In this document: one piece after another, positions 9,175-22,445 of the stretch
Position numbering within the stretch: the stretch's first letter is position 1
Layout of the letters: each line of letters starts with the position of its first letter
Assembly: GCF_041734735.1 (NCBI RefSeq)
Contig: NC_134878.1
Span: forward strand, 3,444,736 to 3,508,735
Origin: Babylonia areolata
Lineage: Eukaryota; Mollusca; Gastropoda; Neogastropoda; Buccinidae
Direction: 5' to 3'
DNA: 64,000 bases
Position numbers and translations under genes: made by a program
The notes under the pieces: generated by a model
Database searches by the model: none
What the model was told of the DNA's origin: nothing
What the model saw: the letters and a program-made list of their open reading frames with translations, nothing else

Positions 9175-11785
9175 GTCTTAAGGGATTGTTGAGGCTCTGA
9201 GAGGACTGTGGTTCTTGAAGGGATTGTTGAGACTCTGACAGGATCTGATTGGACCACGTTTCTTGAAGGGATTGTTGAGACTCTGACAGGTTCTAATAGG
9301 ACTGTTTCCTGAAGAGATTGTTGAGGCTCTGATAGGATCAGATTGGACAATGTTTCTTGAAGGGATTGTTGAGGCTCTGATAGGATCTGATTGGACCATG
9401 TTTCTTGAAGGGATTGTTGAGGCTCTGATAGGATCTGATAGGACTGTGTTTCTTGAAGGGATTGTTGAGGCTCTGATAGGACTGTGTTTCTTGAAGGGAT
9501 TGTTGAGGCTCTGATAGGACTGTGTTTCTTGAAGGGATTGTTGAGGCTCTGATAGGACCATGTTTCTTGAAGGGATTGTTGAGGCTCTGATAGGACCATG
9601 TTTCTTGAAGGGATTGTTGAGGCTGTTACAGGATCTGATAGAACTGTGTTTCTTGAAGGGATTGTTGAGACTCTGATAGGATCTGATAGGACTGTGTTTC
9701 TTGAAGGGATTGTTGAGGCTCTGATAGGACCATGTTTCTTGAAGGGATTGTTGAGGCTCTGATAGGACTGTTTCTTGAAGGGATTGTTGAGGCTCTGACA
9801 GGACTGTGTTTCTTGAAGGGATTGCTGAGGCTCTCATAGGATCTGATAGGACTGTGTTTCTTGAAGGGATTGTTGAGGCTCTGATACGATCTGATTGGAC
9901 CATGTTTCTTGAAGGGATTGTTGAGGCTCTGATAGGATCTGATAGGACTGTTTCTTGAAGGGATTGTTGAGGCTCTGACAGGATCTGAGAGGACTGTGTT
10001 TATTGAAGGGATTGTTGAGACGCTGATACGACCATGTTTCTTGAAGGGATTGTTGAGGCTATGATAGGATCTGATAGAACTGTGTTTCTTGAAGGGATTG
10101 TTGAGGCTCTATTAGGACCATGTTTCTTGAAGGGATTGTTGAGGTTCTGATAGGACCATGTTTCTTGAAGGGATTGTTGAGGCTCTGATAGGATCTGACA
10201 GGACTGTGTTTCTTGAAGAAATTGTTGAGGCTCTGACAGGACTGTGTTTCTTGAAGGGATTGTTGAGGCTCTGATAGGATCTGACTGGACCATGTTTCTT
10301 GAAGGGATTATGAGGCTCTGACAGGATCTGATAGGACTGTGTTTCTTGAAGGGATTGTTGAGGCTCTGACAGAACTGTGTTTCTTGAAGAAATTGTTGTG
10401 GCTCTGATAGGATCAGACTGGACAATGTTTCTTGAAGGGATTGTTGAGGCTCTGACAGGATCTGATACGACTGTTTCTTGAAGAGATTGTTGGGGCTCTG
10501 ATATGACCATGTTTCTTGAAGGGATTGTTGAGGTTCTGATAGAACTGTGTTTCTTGAAGGGATTGGTGAGGCTCTGATAGGACTGTGTTTCTTGAAGGGA
10601 TTGTTGAAGCTCTGATAGAACCATGTTTCTTGAAGGGATTGTTGAGGCTCTGATAGGAACATGTTTCTTGAAGGGATTGTTGAGGCTGTTACAGGATCTG
10701 ATAGAACTGTGTTTCTTGAAGGGATTTTTTGAGGCTCTGATAGGATCTGATAGGACTGTGTTTCTTGAAGGGATTGTTGAAGCTCTGATAGGACTGTGTT
10801 TCATGAAGGGATTGTTGAAGCCATGATAGGACTGTGTTTCATGAAGGGATTGTTGAGGCTCTGATAGGATCTGACAGGACTAAGTTTCATGAAGGGATTG
10901 TTGAGGCTCTGATAGGACAGTGTTTCATGAAGGGATTGTTGAGGCTCTGATAGGACAGTGTTTCATGAAGGGATTGTTGAGGCTCTGATAGGACAGTGTT
11001 TCATGAAGGGATTGTTGAGGCTCTGAGAGGATCTGATAGGACTGTGTTTCTTGAGAGATTGTTGAGGCTCTGATAGGATCTGATAGGACTGTGTTTCTTG
11101 AAGGGATTGTTGAGGCTCTGATAGGATCTGATAGGACTGTGTTTCTTGAAGGGATTGTTGAGGCTCTGATAGGATCTGATAGGACTGTGTTTCTTAAAGG
11201 GATTGTTGAAGCTCTGATAGGACTGTGTTTCATGAAGGGATTGATGAGGCTCTCATAGGATCTGATAGGACTGTTTTTCTTGAAGGGATTGTTGAGGCTC
11301 TGATAGGACCATGTTTCTTGAAGGGATTGTTGAGGCTCTGATAGGACCATGTTCCTTGAAGGGATTGTTGAGGCTCTGATAGGACAATGTTCCTTGAAGG
11401 GACTGTTGAGACTCTGATAGGACCATGCTCCTTGAAGGGATTGTTGAGGCTCTGATAGGATCTGATAGGACCATGTTTCTTGAAGGGATTGTTGAGGCTC
11501 TGATAGGATCTGATAGGACTGTGTTTCTTGAAGGGATTGTTGAGGCTCTGATAGGACTGTGTTTCTTGAAGGGATTGTTGAGGCTCTGATAGGACTGTGT
11601 TTCTTGAAGGGATTGTTGAGGATCTGATAGGACTGTGTTTCTTGAAGGGATTGTTGAGGATCTGATAGGACCATGTTTCATGAAGGGATTGTTGAGGCTG
11701 TGATAGGATCTGATAGGACTGTGTTTCTTGAAGGGATTGTTGAGGCTCTGACAGGATCTGAATGGACCATGTTTCTTGAAGGTGC
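9175..11785. repeat. Large minisatellite, about 38-bp unit (48-bp variant), about 60 copies
   Basis: The core ttcttgaagggattgttgag is followed by gctctgatagga and either ctgtgt or ccatgt. Many units carry an extra tctgatagga block. Copies from about 10800 to 11000 form a sub-family with ttcatgaaggg, showing local homogenisation. Long open frames on the - strand reflect the low stop content of the unit. Confidence 0.95.
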
Positions 11786-11814
11786 CAGACATGTTTCAAC
11801 ACTTACACCAGAGC

Positions 11815-12505
11815 AAATGTGTATCACCTGTACTCTGGAAGCAATGTATATTACCCATAGTCTGGAAGCAATGTGTATCACCTGTACTCTGGTGGCAATG
11901 TGTATCACCTGTACTCTGGTGGCAATGTGTATCACCTGTACTCTGGGGCAATGTGTATCACCTATACTCTGGGGGCAATATGGCAATGTGTATCACTTGT
12001 ACTCTGGGGCAATGTGTATCACCTGTACTCTGGGGCAATGTGTATCATCTGTACTCTGGGGCAATGTGTATCATCTGTACTCTGGGGCAAGGTGTATCAC
12101 CTGTACTCTGTGGGTAATGTGTATCACCTATACTCTGGGGGCAATGTGTATCACCTGTACTCTGGGGCAATGTGTATCACCTGTACTCTGGGGCAATGTG
12201 CATCACCTATACTCTGGGGGCAATGTGTATCATCTGTACTCTGGGGGCAATGTGTACTCTGGGGCAATGTGCATCACCTATACTCTGGGGGCAATGTGTA
12301 TCACCTGTACTCTGGGGGCAATGTGTATCATCTGTACTCTGGGGGCAATGTGTATCACCTGTACTCTGGGGCAATGTGCATCACCTATACTCTGGGGGCA
12401 ATGTGTATCACCTGTACTCTGGGGGCAATGTGTATCACCTATATGCTGGGGGCAATGTGTATCACCTGTACTCTGGGGCAATGTGTATTACCTGTACTTA
12501 AAAGC
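11815..12505. repeat. Minisatellite, 26-27-bp unit, about 26 copies
   Basis: The unit gcaatgtgtatcacctgtac plus tctgggg is repeated with G-number and atcatc/atcacc variation. Parallel open frames on the + strand (Cys, Ile, Thr-rich) are artefacts of the unit. Confidence 0.95.
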
Positions 12506-13411
12506 ACAGATGTTCCAAATAAGACTAGGCCATGCTGAGGATGCCAGCCATTCTGCTTAATTCATCATCCCCAGATTTTTAAAAATCGTAAAAAAAGAAA
12601 AAAAAAACAAATCAAAGACAAACAAAAAATACATTTCAAAGGCCATATCGGCAAATAACACAGCAGAATGGGAAGCTAGTGCCCATCCCAGTGTTTACAT
12701 CTCACTATCTAATTGCCAGAGCAAAACAGCACAGATAGTACACAACAGAAAAGAGAAAAATGTGGAACGGACTGGGAAGGTAGAAAAAGGAGACAACAGT
12801 GAAGAAAGAAAAAAAAGCAGCAACATAGAGTGATAGAAAAGAAGAAATTACTAGCACAGAATTTCCAAAAGGCGGGGATGCTATTTATACTGAAAGATCC
12901 CCAGCATCCCCACAGGGGGGAAAGTTTCTGTGTAGCTGTAAAGTGTTGACTGCCTCTGTAACAAGAGAGGGAATATGAATGATACTAATTAACAGAAATT
13001 TAAAGCTTGCATTAACACAGGATCATACAGATGGTGTCAGATTCAATATCAAGGAAATACAAAGTTGTGAGTGGAAGTGTGCCTCTCTATCCAATAAAAC
13101 ATCAAACTGAAGCACAAAAATGGATGTACACAAACATACACAAAGTATAAAAATGTTAAATATCTATCTACAAAATAATACACAAAAAATGACACCAAAA
13201 GATATAAAAATTGTCAAATGGCTGCATAAATCACTTAGAACAAATCTCTATATTTATTAGACCATTTCATCAAACCTGCATTTTTTTCTCACTCAGTTTT
13301 GCAAATATGCAGATAAAAATGATAGCAAGCTGATTTCATGATGCAGTCACTTAAAATTCTAAGCAAGCACCAGTAACATTAAATTATATTATTTTTTGAT
13401 GTTTTGAACGC

Positions 13412-13413
<2 letters not shown>

Positions 13414-13479
<66 letters not shown>
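13414..13479. repeat. (TA)n microsatellite
   Basis: About 65 bases of alternating TA. Confidence 0.95.
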
Positions 13480-13481
<2 letters not shown>

Positions 13482-13774
13482 ATGACTACTTTGAGCCCAG
13501 TCTCATGATCCCCAAGAGTGGAAGAAATCGACACACATTTTCAAAAATGGACGGAAATTGTTAACTGGAGGTTTTTTCCTTTTCAAAAAGAAATCTTTGA
13601 CATTTAAAATTCCCTCTTAACACTTAATCAATACAAATCTATATTCACAATTAATAAATCAAAGTGGTAGTTCCAACAACCATTGTAAAGAGAATCATGG
13701 ACCCCTTCCCCCATACAAACCCAATAAATCTTAACACAGAACAAAAATAGTATCAATTTACAAGAGATAACAAC

Positions 13775-14035
13775 ACATAACTATGGAACAGTAAAGGTTA
13801 AGTAAATGATTAATGCTAAAGATAATATGACATGACTTACAAATCAAACCAACAGAACTATGGAACAGGAAAGGACTGAAGTAAATGATTAATGCTAAAG
13901 ATCATTTCCTGACCTACAAGTCATACCAACAGAACTATGGAACAGGATAAGCATTGGAGTAAATGATTAATGCTTAAGATCATGTTTCATGACTTGCAAG
14001 TGATACTGATGCACAACTATGGAACAGGACAGGAC
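13775..14035. repeat. Imperfect tandem repeat, about 77-bp unit, 4 copies
   Basis: The phrase aactatggaacag recurs four times, each followed by aatgattaatgct- and agatcat-type blocks, with indels between copies. Confidence 0.75.
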
Positions 14036-14204
14036 GGATCTAGAAGTGACCTACCTTTTATGCAAACAGCTGACCACACTAATTACATCACCAGACATTC
14101 CCTGACCAACACAAAACAACAAAGAACCTACAACGATTTGTCAACAGTGGCTTGTGTGAAAACTGTTCATAAACTTGTCTCAGGCACTGAGAGGGGTTGA
14201 AGTG

Positions 14205-14500
14205 AAAGAGTGTGTGTGTGTGTGTGTGTGTGTGTGGAGGGGGGGGGGGCAGGGTGGAGGGGTGGGGGGGGGGGGGTGAGTTGACGCACAGAACTGAAGT
14301 GAGCATGCTGAGAAGTGTACATAGGGGTAGGGGATGATGGCTGTGGGGGGTGATGGCTGTGGGGGAGTGGGGGGGTGGACTATGGGGGGTGATGGCTGGG
14401 TGGGGGCTGATGGCTGGGATGGAGAGAAGGGGGTGATGGCAGGGGGGTGGGGGGATGGCTGGGGGTGAGAGGAAGGCTGATGGCTGAGAGTTGAAATGGG
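14205..14500. repeat. GT run and G-rich low-complexity tract
   Basis: A GT run passes into long G runs and GGGGTGG-type units with gatggctgg phrases. The + strand has many runs of four or more G and could form G-quadruplexes. Pro/His-rich - strand frames here are not genes. Confidence 0.85.
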
Positions 14501-15244
14501 AGTGTGCGCCACCACTTATTCCCCAACTACAGCAAACTTTTTGTTCCTACGTTAAGATAAAACAAAAATTTATATTGAAAAAAACAAACAAAAAAACAAC
14601 AACACAGTACTGGACAACTTAAAATGATCTATTAGTATTACAATAGGCCAAGGAAAAGATCACTTCATATCATTAAAACAACAAACATATTTTATGACTA
14701 GTTCTAAGCAAACGAGTTTCAAATATTAAAACCTTTCCTGAAACTATCAGTCATGACTTCCACCAATGTGCAGTAAGCACAGTATCTTAGTGAAGGTGAC
14801 AACTTAATCAGTGTCATCCTGCCTGCTTTGCTTTCTCTACTTCAAGCAGTTAATGAGAAAATACCAATATCAACAGTCTGTCATGGAAACAGATACAGAT
14901 CCACCCAACCAAAATGGGGTTCATACACATATTCTGTGTACACACACACAAACACATCAAAAACGTTATGCACCAATCTATAAAAATGAAGCAAACACTG
15001 AGCACATTCTCAGTGAAACATTCTGTGCAAGTCAACACTAACCATAACCACTACCATTTATGACTGAAAACCCTGACCTATGACAAATCAGGTATTCATA
15101 AATAATCTGATCATCCACAAATGACTGTGTACAAAACCTACGCATGACACTGTGTCAAGGTGACACTGTGTCAAAAACTGTCATTCGAGATACGGGCTCT
15201 ACATAGCCAAGACTGCATTTTTTCTCAAGATCTCCAGGAAGAAT

Positions 15245-15338
15245 GGGATAAATGAAATGTAAGGAATAATCCTGATTATGTGAACTGATGGCATAAATGA
15301 AATGTAAGGAATAATCCTGATTATGTGAACTGATGGCT
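15245..15338. repeat. Tandem duplication, about 46-bp unit, 2 copies
   Basis: The phrase ataaatgaaatgtaaggaat and what follows, to tgtgaactgatgg, is present twice in tandem. Confidence 0.85.
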
Positions 15339-15989
15339 ATGTGTGATTGCCAGCACAGTAATTCCAGCACACTTCATCCTGAATGTAGTCACCTAAGGAT
15401 TTTTGACACATGACAAACATTGGCACACTCATCATATACTCATTAATGGTTTTCAAAAGTACATTGACATTCCTAGCGTTGCCTTAGAATACAGCCCCCT
15501 TTGCATGTTGGCTATCTATGTGAAGCAGCTGCAAGCAAACTGTCCAGACATCACCATGCTTAGCATGGGGTAAAAATACTGTTTCGTTAACCAACAGTGA
15601 ACATTTCAGATTCCATTTCACAACCGCAAAAGTTAAAGGACAAACTTAAAGGGTAAAAGTTCAGATTTGCACCATACTAATTGTGTAATGATTCAGTTTA
15701 ATAAGAATATAAAGTGAGATAACACTAGATCGCATAGCATGCAGGTATGTTCATTTTAGTCAACACTTACTCAATCCACAAAGTAATTCATAAAATCCCA
15801 AGTTTCACCGATCCCAAAAATGTATCATGGACAGAATCCCTCTGAAAAAGCTCACTCTAAAAATAAGTGAGAAACAACAGACATGTGAGTAGTTAATCCT
15901 GCTGACAAATGTTTCACATGGTAACTACAGGTATTGAAAAACACTTGAACAACATGGACTATGAAGATGTTCTCTCGCTCTCTCTCTCT

Positions 15990-15996
15990 AAGTATG

Positions 15997-16043
<47 letters not shown>
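15990..16043. repeat. (TA)n microsatellite
   Basis: Alternating TA follows a CT run and tatgtatgtat. Confidence 0.95.
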
Positions 16044-16045
<2 letters not shown>

Positions 16046-16324
16046 CGTGTGTGCATGCCAGAACACAACAATAACAAGACAACTGTATAAAAAAATGTGT
16101 GTGGCAATTCACAGCAAAATGCGATTACTTTCATGAGAAGTGCTCAAAACAAAACATCAGATCGGCTCAGGAAGCATAACTCTGAAAATACAGGTCATAT
16201 GAGCCATTTCTCCAGGACATCTTCACTAAAGCTCAGAGTTCAATTCTGAATAGGGAAAGCCTCAAATGCTTATATTCTTTTTTACTTATTCAGTCCCACT
16301 GTTTACATTGGTAGTTTTAACCTT

Positions 16325-19090
16325 CTTGTGGCTGCTTACTACAAACAAGATGATGGCGACGAAGACAGCCCAAATCGCTTGTCATCCGCGGTACAGCGTG
16401 TCTCCCCGCAGAAGGCCTACTTGGTAATTGGAGGTGATTTCAACCTGCCCTCCACTGACCGGGCATCATGCAGTCTTAAGTCCCTGCCCAGTGTGTACCC
16501 CAGACTGCACACAGTTCCTGGACTTCCTGAGGACCACGGCCACCAGAGAGTTGAACACCCCCGACCTCTTTGTCACAAATTTTCCAACGCTGGTCCCACG
16601 AATTGAAGGAGTCCCTGGAATCTTGGATCATTTTGCAGTCTACCTGAAGTTCCAGATCCAACCAGAGCACTGCAACAAGACTAAGAGGCTTGTCCCCTGT
16701 TACAAGTGAGCCAACTGGGCTGCACTGTGCTCCACTGCTGTGGAGCTCTCCAACTCCATTACTGCCTCGTACACCACCAGGAGTAACACAGAAATGATCT
16801 GGTCTGCCTTCAAAGAAGGGTTTTACCAGATCGTCCACTCTCACATTCCCCATGCTACCCCAAAGGCCAAGTATGGGAAGCCCTGGGTGGACCACAAGAC
16901 CAAAGTGATCATCCGCAAGATGGACAGAGCATACAAGCGCTGGAAGAAATCGGGCGACCCAGGACACCTCCAGAAGCTCAGAGAACTGAAGAGTGAAGCC
17001 CAGCGCGAACTCCACAGAAACTACTGGACCCACACAGCCCACCTCATCGAGAACAACACAGTAGAAGGTGGAGGGGTCTCCAAAGGTCTCTGGGGCTATG
17101 TGAAAGCCAAGCGCACAGGGTCGACCAACGTCTCCCCCATGAAGGTTGAAGGACATCTGGTGACAGACGCCCAGGGCCAGGCTGAAATCCTGAATCGCCA
17201 ATTCCAGTCGGCATTCAGCAAAAGATCCCCATGCACACCAGAGGACTTCATGTCTAGGACAGGGCTCAGCCCCACCCTTGAAGGACCAACATGCGACTCC
17301 ATCACCATTGGGGAGGAGGGAGTCAGAAAGCTACTGAGGAACCTGAAGACCACAAGTGCCCCCGGCCCTGACAGCATCAGCCCCAAAAATCCTCAAAGAG
17401 CTGGCCAACAAGATCACGCCTGCCCTCACACTACTGTTCCAGTCCTCAATCGACTCAGGGGTTGTTCCACAAGACTGGAGGGCAGCTTATGTGTCACCTA
17501 TCTTTAAGAAGGGTAAACACTACCATCCAGAAAACTACCAGTATACCACCCTATCTCGCTGGCAAGCTGCTGAAGCAAATCATCATCCACACCATCATGG
17601 ACTGTGCAGAGAAAAACAACATTATCTGCAGAGAGCAGCATGGGCTCAGGAAGAAGTGATCCTGTGTCAGCCAGCTCCTGGGCCTTGTGGATGAGATCAC
17701 ACACAGCAGGGAGAATGGCAAGCAGACAGACAAGCTATTCATGGACTTCGCCAGGCCTTCGCCAAGGCCTTCGACAGAGTATCCCACCCACTCCTGATCC
17801 ACAAATTACAGTCCTATGGAATCACTGGCAACATCAACAACTGGATCCAGAGCTTCCTAAGAGACAGAAAGCAAGCAGTTGTTGTGAATGGTGCCATTTC
17901 GGATTTCGTGCCTATGGACTTGGGAGTCCCTCAAGGCTCTGTGCTCGACCCCTGCCTCTTCCTGTTGTACATCAACGACCTGACCTCCACTGTACGGCTC
18001 TTTGCAGATGACACAGCATGTCACAAGACAATTAACAAAGCCACCAACCAACATGATCTGCAAAGTGACCTGGACAAGCTTGCTGACTGGGAGGAAAGAT
18101 GAAGTCCTTCCACCCGGACAAGTGTGCAGTACTGCACTGCGGCAAGCAATGGAAGGCACAATACCATTTACGTGACCATACACCCAAGCCGCACAATGAT
18201 ACCACGTACCTCAGTGTTACCATCTCCACCGACCTCAGCTGGAACAAACACACCAACAACGTCGCAAATAAAGCCAGCATGACCCTTGGCTTCCTGCAAC
18301 GAAACCTCAAGGCTGACTCAATTGCCACCAAGCACAAAGCCTGCAAGGCCCTTGCACGCCCCCAACTAGAAGACGCATGTGAAGTCTGGGGCCCGCACAC
18401 TGACAACAACATCCTTGAAAAGATACAGAGGTGGGCCGCCCGCTGGGTGGTAAACTGCTACCACCAAACATCCAGCATGGGAGACATGCTTGACCAGCAA
18501 GGATGGCCTACACCAGAAGACAGGCGAAAGAGAACATGCCAGACCACCATTCTCAAATACCACCGCAGACACATGGTCATCGACACCAACCATGCGCCCA
18601 AAATACAACAAGCAGGACATAACACCCGAGGTTCCATAGAATACCAGTATGCCACAGAGTCCTGCTACCGGAACTACAGGCAATTCTCTTTCTTCCCACG
18701 TACCAGCAAGGAGTTCAACAAGCTCCCACCTGAGACAGTAACATCAGCCTCAGTGGCGGGCCTCAAATCCGTCATTTGACCTTACCCACCCCCACCCCCA
18801 TCTCCAGTTCCCTGTCCCCCCCCCACCCCACCCCCATCCAATCCCCACCCCATTTTCCCTGCCCTTCCCACCCACTACAAACTAGGGCCTACCTCTGCCT
18901 GTCTAGAGGCCTGAAATAGTGAGTGTGGTGGCCCCTACTCCCTTTGCCCTCATCCCCCCCCCCCACCCCCCGACCCTCCTCCTTGATAAGCTAGCACTGA
19001 ATGCATTCCCTACAGAGTAGCAAACTGGAGCCCCAGACCCCCAAATTATTATGCCAGAATTTTCAACTAGTTGAAGGCGGGCAGTTATTC
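16325..19090 (+). mobile_element. 5'-truncated LINE (Jockey/Nimb-like), endonuclease tail plus reverse transcriptase, decayed
   Basis: Frames in order give an endonuclease remnant (VIGGDFNLPS, then DLFVTNFPTLVPR and a GILDHFAVY block), a linker, and reverse transcriptase motifs: TTSAPGPDSI, GVVPQDWRAAYVSPIFKKG, a DFAKAFDRVSHPLL-type block, LGVPQGSVL, LFADDTA, then SFHPDKCAVL. The C-terminal end has FFPRTSKEFNKLPPE and a stop near 18777. C-rich sequence follows, and the element ends near 19090 in a GAAGAA tail. The LGVPQGSV and FADD motifs identify the polymerase. At least four frame changes occur (near 16570, 17385, 17560-17720 and 18095), and codons between YINDL and RLFADD look deleted, so it is non-functional. 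The clade is by resemblance only. Confidence 0.9.
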
Positions 19091-19409
19091 AAGAAGAAGA
19101 ATCCAATAATAGCATTTACTAACCTTTTGTTCATAAAAAACTGTATCAGCCACAAGTATATAATATATTTTGATTAAAATTCTGTTACTTCTGTTGATCA
19201 AATTTTCTAGAAAAAAAATCCAGTTTGTGAAACACCAAACAGATAATTTCACAAAGAAATGTGAACAGCAAATATATTATTTCATCATGAAATGTTCTTG
19301 AACTGCCTGACATTTTCAAAGATAAAAAAAACAAAAACGAAACAAGGCTTCAACTTTTCCTAGTAATAAAAAAAAACAACGGATCTGTACATCTTCCCTG
19401 ACATTAAAA

Positions 19410-20100
19410 TCTGACAATGTTCAGAAAAACAACACATATGTCATGCTTGCCTTGAAATGTTCAGAAAACTAAAACGTCTGTCATCATGCTTGCCTTGAAA
19501 TGTTCAGAAAAAAAAACACGTCTTTCATAATGCTTGCCTTGAAATGTTCAGAAAAACACGTCTGTCATCATGCTTGCCTTGAAATGTTCAGAAAAACACG
19601 TCTGTCATCATGCTTGCCTTGAAATGTTCAGAAAAACAACACATCTTTCATCATGCTTGCCTTGAAATGTTCAGAAAAAACATGTCTGTCATCATGCTTG
19701 CCTTGAAATGTTCAGAAAAACAACACGTCTGTCATCATGCTTGCCTTGAAATGTTCAGAAAAACAACACATCTTTCATCATGCTTGCCTTGAAATGTTCA
19801 GAAAAACAACACATCTTTCATCATGCTTGCCTTGAAATGTTCAGAAAAACAACATGTCTGTCATCATGCTTGCCTTGAAATGTTCAGAAAAACATGTCTG
19901 TCATCATGCTTGCCTTGAAATGTTCAGAAAAACACGTCTGTCATCATGCTTGCCTTGAAATGTTCAGAAAAACAACATGTCTGTCATAATGCTTGCCTTG
20001 AAATGTTCAGAAAAAAAAACCAAAACACATCTTTCATAATCCTTGCCTTGAAATGTTCAGAAAAACACGTCTTCATCATGCTTGCCTTGGGCCTTAAGCT
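19410..20100. repeat. Minisatellite, 40-44-bp unit, about 16 copies
   Basis: The core tgcttgccttgaaatgttca is followed by gaaaaacaacac or gaaaaacac and tctgtcatca. Length varies because the caac block is present or absent. Confidence 0.95.
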
Positions 20101-20309
20101 GCCTAAAATAAGTATCCTGTAGACATGTAAAGTAAAAATAGCTGGGCTCTTGACATGACAGCACTTTACAGTGAAAATTTTGATTTGTGAATTTTGCAAC
20201 AGAATATGAAATCATGAAAAGATTCCATGTGTTTTTCCTTGCTAACAAGCATTAACACATGTTTTTCCTTTTCATTTGAGAGAGGCACACACAGAGAGAG
20301 TGTGTGTGT

Positions 20310-20690
20310 GTGCTGCTGACCACCAGTTACACTGATCTAGGGGGCAGCCTGGAGTGGCAGAGTGCGTTAGCTACACATGATCATGACTACCTAGCTGAGT
20401 GAGTGTGTACATAAAACCTGCTCATAACTTAGCTGAGTGAGTGTGTACATAAAACCTGGTCATAACTTAGCTGAGTGAGTGTGTACATAAAACCTGGTCA
20501 TAACTTAGCTGAGTGGGTGTGTACATAAAACCTGGTCATAACTTAGCTGAGTGGGTGTGTACATGAAACCTGAATATAACAACTTCATTGGCCTACCCTC
20601 CAGGAAGATACCCCCAATATCTAAATTTTTGTCAGAACAAAGTATCATTTCAACTAAATCACTCTGGATACTAAACTCCATGATTAATAA
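20310..20690. mobile_element. Dispersed repeat X, copy 3 (tentative)
   Basis: The end block tttttgtcagaacaaagtat matches tttttgccagaacgaagcat of copy 1 (near 7303), followed by a similar actaaatc-type end. The body contains a five-copy tandem expansion (20395-20575). The match of the body to the other copies is weak. Confidence 0.35.
20395..20575. repeat. Minisatellite, 39-bp unit, 5 copies
   Basis: The phrase cttagctgagtgagtgtgta followed by cataaaacctggtcataa recurs five times, the last with gtgggtgtg and a diverged end. Confidence 0.9.
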
Positions 20691-20814
20691 TTAAAAGCCA
20701 AAGTATTTACAGCATGTCGGAATGCCACAATCGAGCAATGTCCACCATATACAATGAATCCAAAATTGTTCTATGATCCATTCATCGCAAAATGAGCGTG
20801 TCCCTGAAATCTGC

Positions 20815-21830
20815 TGAAAGGTCCACATCATTCTGATCAAACTAACAAAGGTCCAGGTCATTCTGATCAAACTAACAAAGGTCCACATCATTCTTATCAC
20901 ACTAACAAAGGACCAGGTCATTCTGATCAAACTAACAAAGGTCCACATCATTCTGATCAAAGGTCCACATCATTCTGATCAAACTAACATCATTCTGATC
21001 AAACTAACATCATTCTGATCAAACTAACAAAGATCCACATCATTCTGATCAAACTAACAAAGATCCACATCATTCTGATCAAACTAACAAAGATCCACAT
21101 CATTCTGATCAAACTAACAAAGGTCCACATCATTCTGATCAAACTAACAAAGGTCCACATCATTCTGATCAAAGATCCACATCATTCTGATCAAACTAAC
21201 AAAGATCCACATCATTCTGATCAAACTAACAAAGGTCCACATCATTCTGATCAAACTAACAAAGGTCCACATCATTCTGATCAAAGGTCCACATCGTTCT
21301 GATCTAACTAACAAAGGTCCACATCATTCTGATCAAAGGTCCACATCATTCCAATCAAACTAACAAAGGTCCACATCATTCTGATCAAAGGTCCACATCA
21401 TTCCGATCAAACTAACAAAGGTCCACATCATTCTGATCAAAGGTCCACATCATTCCAATCAAACTAACAAAGGTCCACATCATTCTGATCAAAGGTCCAC
21501 ATCATTCCAATCAAACTAACAAAGGTCCACATCATTCTGATCAAACTAACAAAGGTCCACATCATTCTGATCAAAGGTCCACATCATTCTGATCTAACTA
21601 ACAAAGGTCCACATCATTCTGATCAAAGGTCCACATCATTCCAATCAAACTAACAAAGGTCCACATCATTCTGATCAAAGGTCCACATCATTCCAATCAA
21701 ACTAACAAAGGTCCACATCATTCCGATCAAAGGTCCACATCATTCCAATCAAACTAACAAAGGTCCACATCATTCCGATCAAACAAACAAAGGTCCAGGT
21801 CGTCAGGTCATTCTGATCAAACTAATACTG
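20815..21830. repeat. Minisatellite, mixed 30-bp and 22-bp units, about 38 copies
   Basis: The unit ggtccacatcattctgatca is followed by aactaacaaa in the long form and directly by the next unit in the short form. Variants include agatccac, ttccaatc and ggtccaggtc. Long and short forms alternate over 21270-21780, giving a higher-order period of about 52 bases. Confidence 0.95.
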
Positions 21831-21837
21831 GCAGTTT

Positions 21838-21985
21838 TCAGAAACAATGATGTCTCATCTTTGGTGAACACCACATACACACTCTGATTTCAGCCTGTCC
21901 TCTTTCTAAACAATGATGTCTCATCTTTGGTGAACACCACATACATACTCTGATTTCAGCCTGTCCTCTTTTTAAACAACCAGTT
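21838..21985. repeat. Tandem duplication, about 70-bp unit, 2 copies
   Basis: The phrase caatgatgtctcatctttgg through gcctgtcctcttt occurs twice in tandem. Confidence 0.9.
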
Positions 21986-22445
21986 CATTGGTAAAATAAA
22001 CTGGCGATCACAAAACTGGACAGAAAAGAAAAAGAAATCTTCATCACACATGAACATCACAGAGGAACACAGTAAGCGCTATCATAAATAAAAAAAAACA
22101 GTACATGATTAACCAGAAGCAAAGCCTTCTTTGACTCATGTCTGATTCCTACTAACTATACAAATCACTGTAGAGATTTAAAAAAATAAATGTACCATAC
22201 AAATTACTATAGTGATTTAAAACAAACTTTATGATAAAAATTAATGTAGAGATGAAAATCCCCCCAAAATTACTTGCATTTTGGTCATATATGAAGTATT
22301 AAAGTGGAACAGTGTTAACTTATTTGGGAAAATTTCGGTATTGTGTTGAATGATGCTGATGACTGCAACTGATGAAACAACTGGAAAAAGGTGAATGGGC
22401 TTTATGTATGTTTATCCACCTTTAAAGGTTAGTAGTCTGTTCTAT
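21986..22445. other. No gene seen
   Basis: AT-rich sequence with a short internal repeat near 22160-22215 (ctatacaaatcactgtag against ccatacaaattactatag). No exon or element was recognised apart from the short match to the dispersed repeat at 22117-22146. Confidence 0.4.

Larger units (their letters stand above)
12506..16324. other. Mainly unique AT-rich stretch; no gene recognised
   Basis: Apart from the arrays listed separately I see no supported exon. A 9-bp inverted repeat, ggggatgct (12874-12882) and agcatcccc (12903-12911), could form a hairpin. The stretch may be intergenic between the two convergent genes, or may hold CDC14 3' UTR if that gene extends further than I can trace. Confidence 0.35.

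Noticed and set aside
9090-11802. Long - strand frames rich in SEPQQSLQET or IRASTIPSRN
   Set aside because: Same cause: in-phase reading of the 38-bp array. Adjacent frames carry the same repeat and indels move it between frames.
11673-12560. 295-codon + strand frame rich in MCITCTLG
   Set aside because: Translation of the 27-bp array; it crosses the border between two unrelated arrays.
16167-16181. Alternative CDC14 last exon (SYAS plus stop after ttttcag)
   Set aside because: In phase and with a good pyrimidine tract, but only four codons long, 13.6 kb from the previous exon, and less informative than the 26491 candidate. It cannot be distinguished from chance.
16325-19090. Active LINE
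   Set aside because: It is 5' truncated, with several frame changes and a deletion before the FADD motif.
19410-21830. CRISPR-like arrays
   Set aside because: The repeats are contiguous minisatellites with no unique spacers, in an animal genome.
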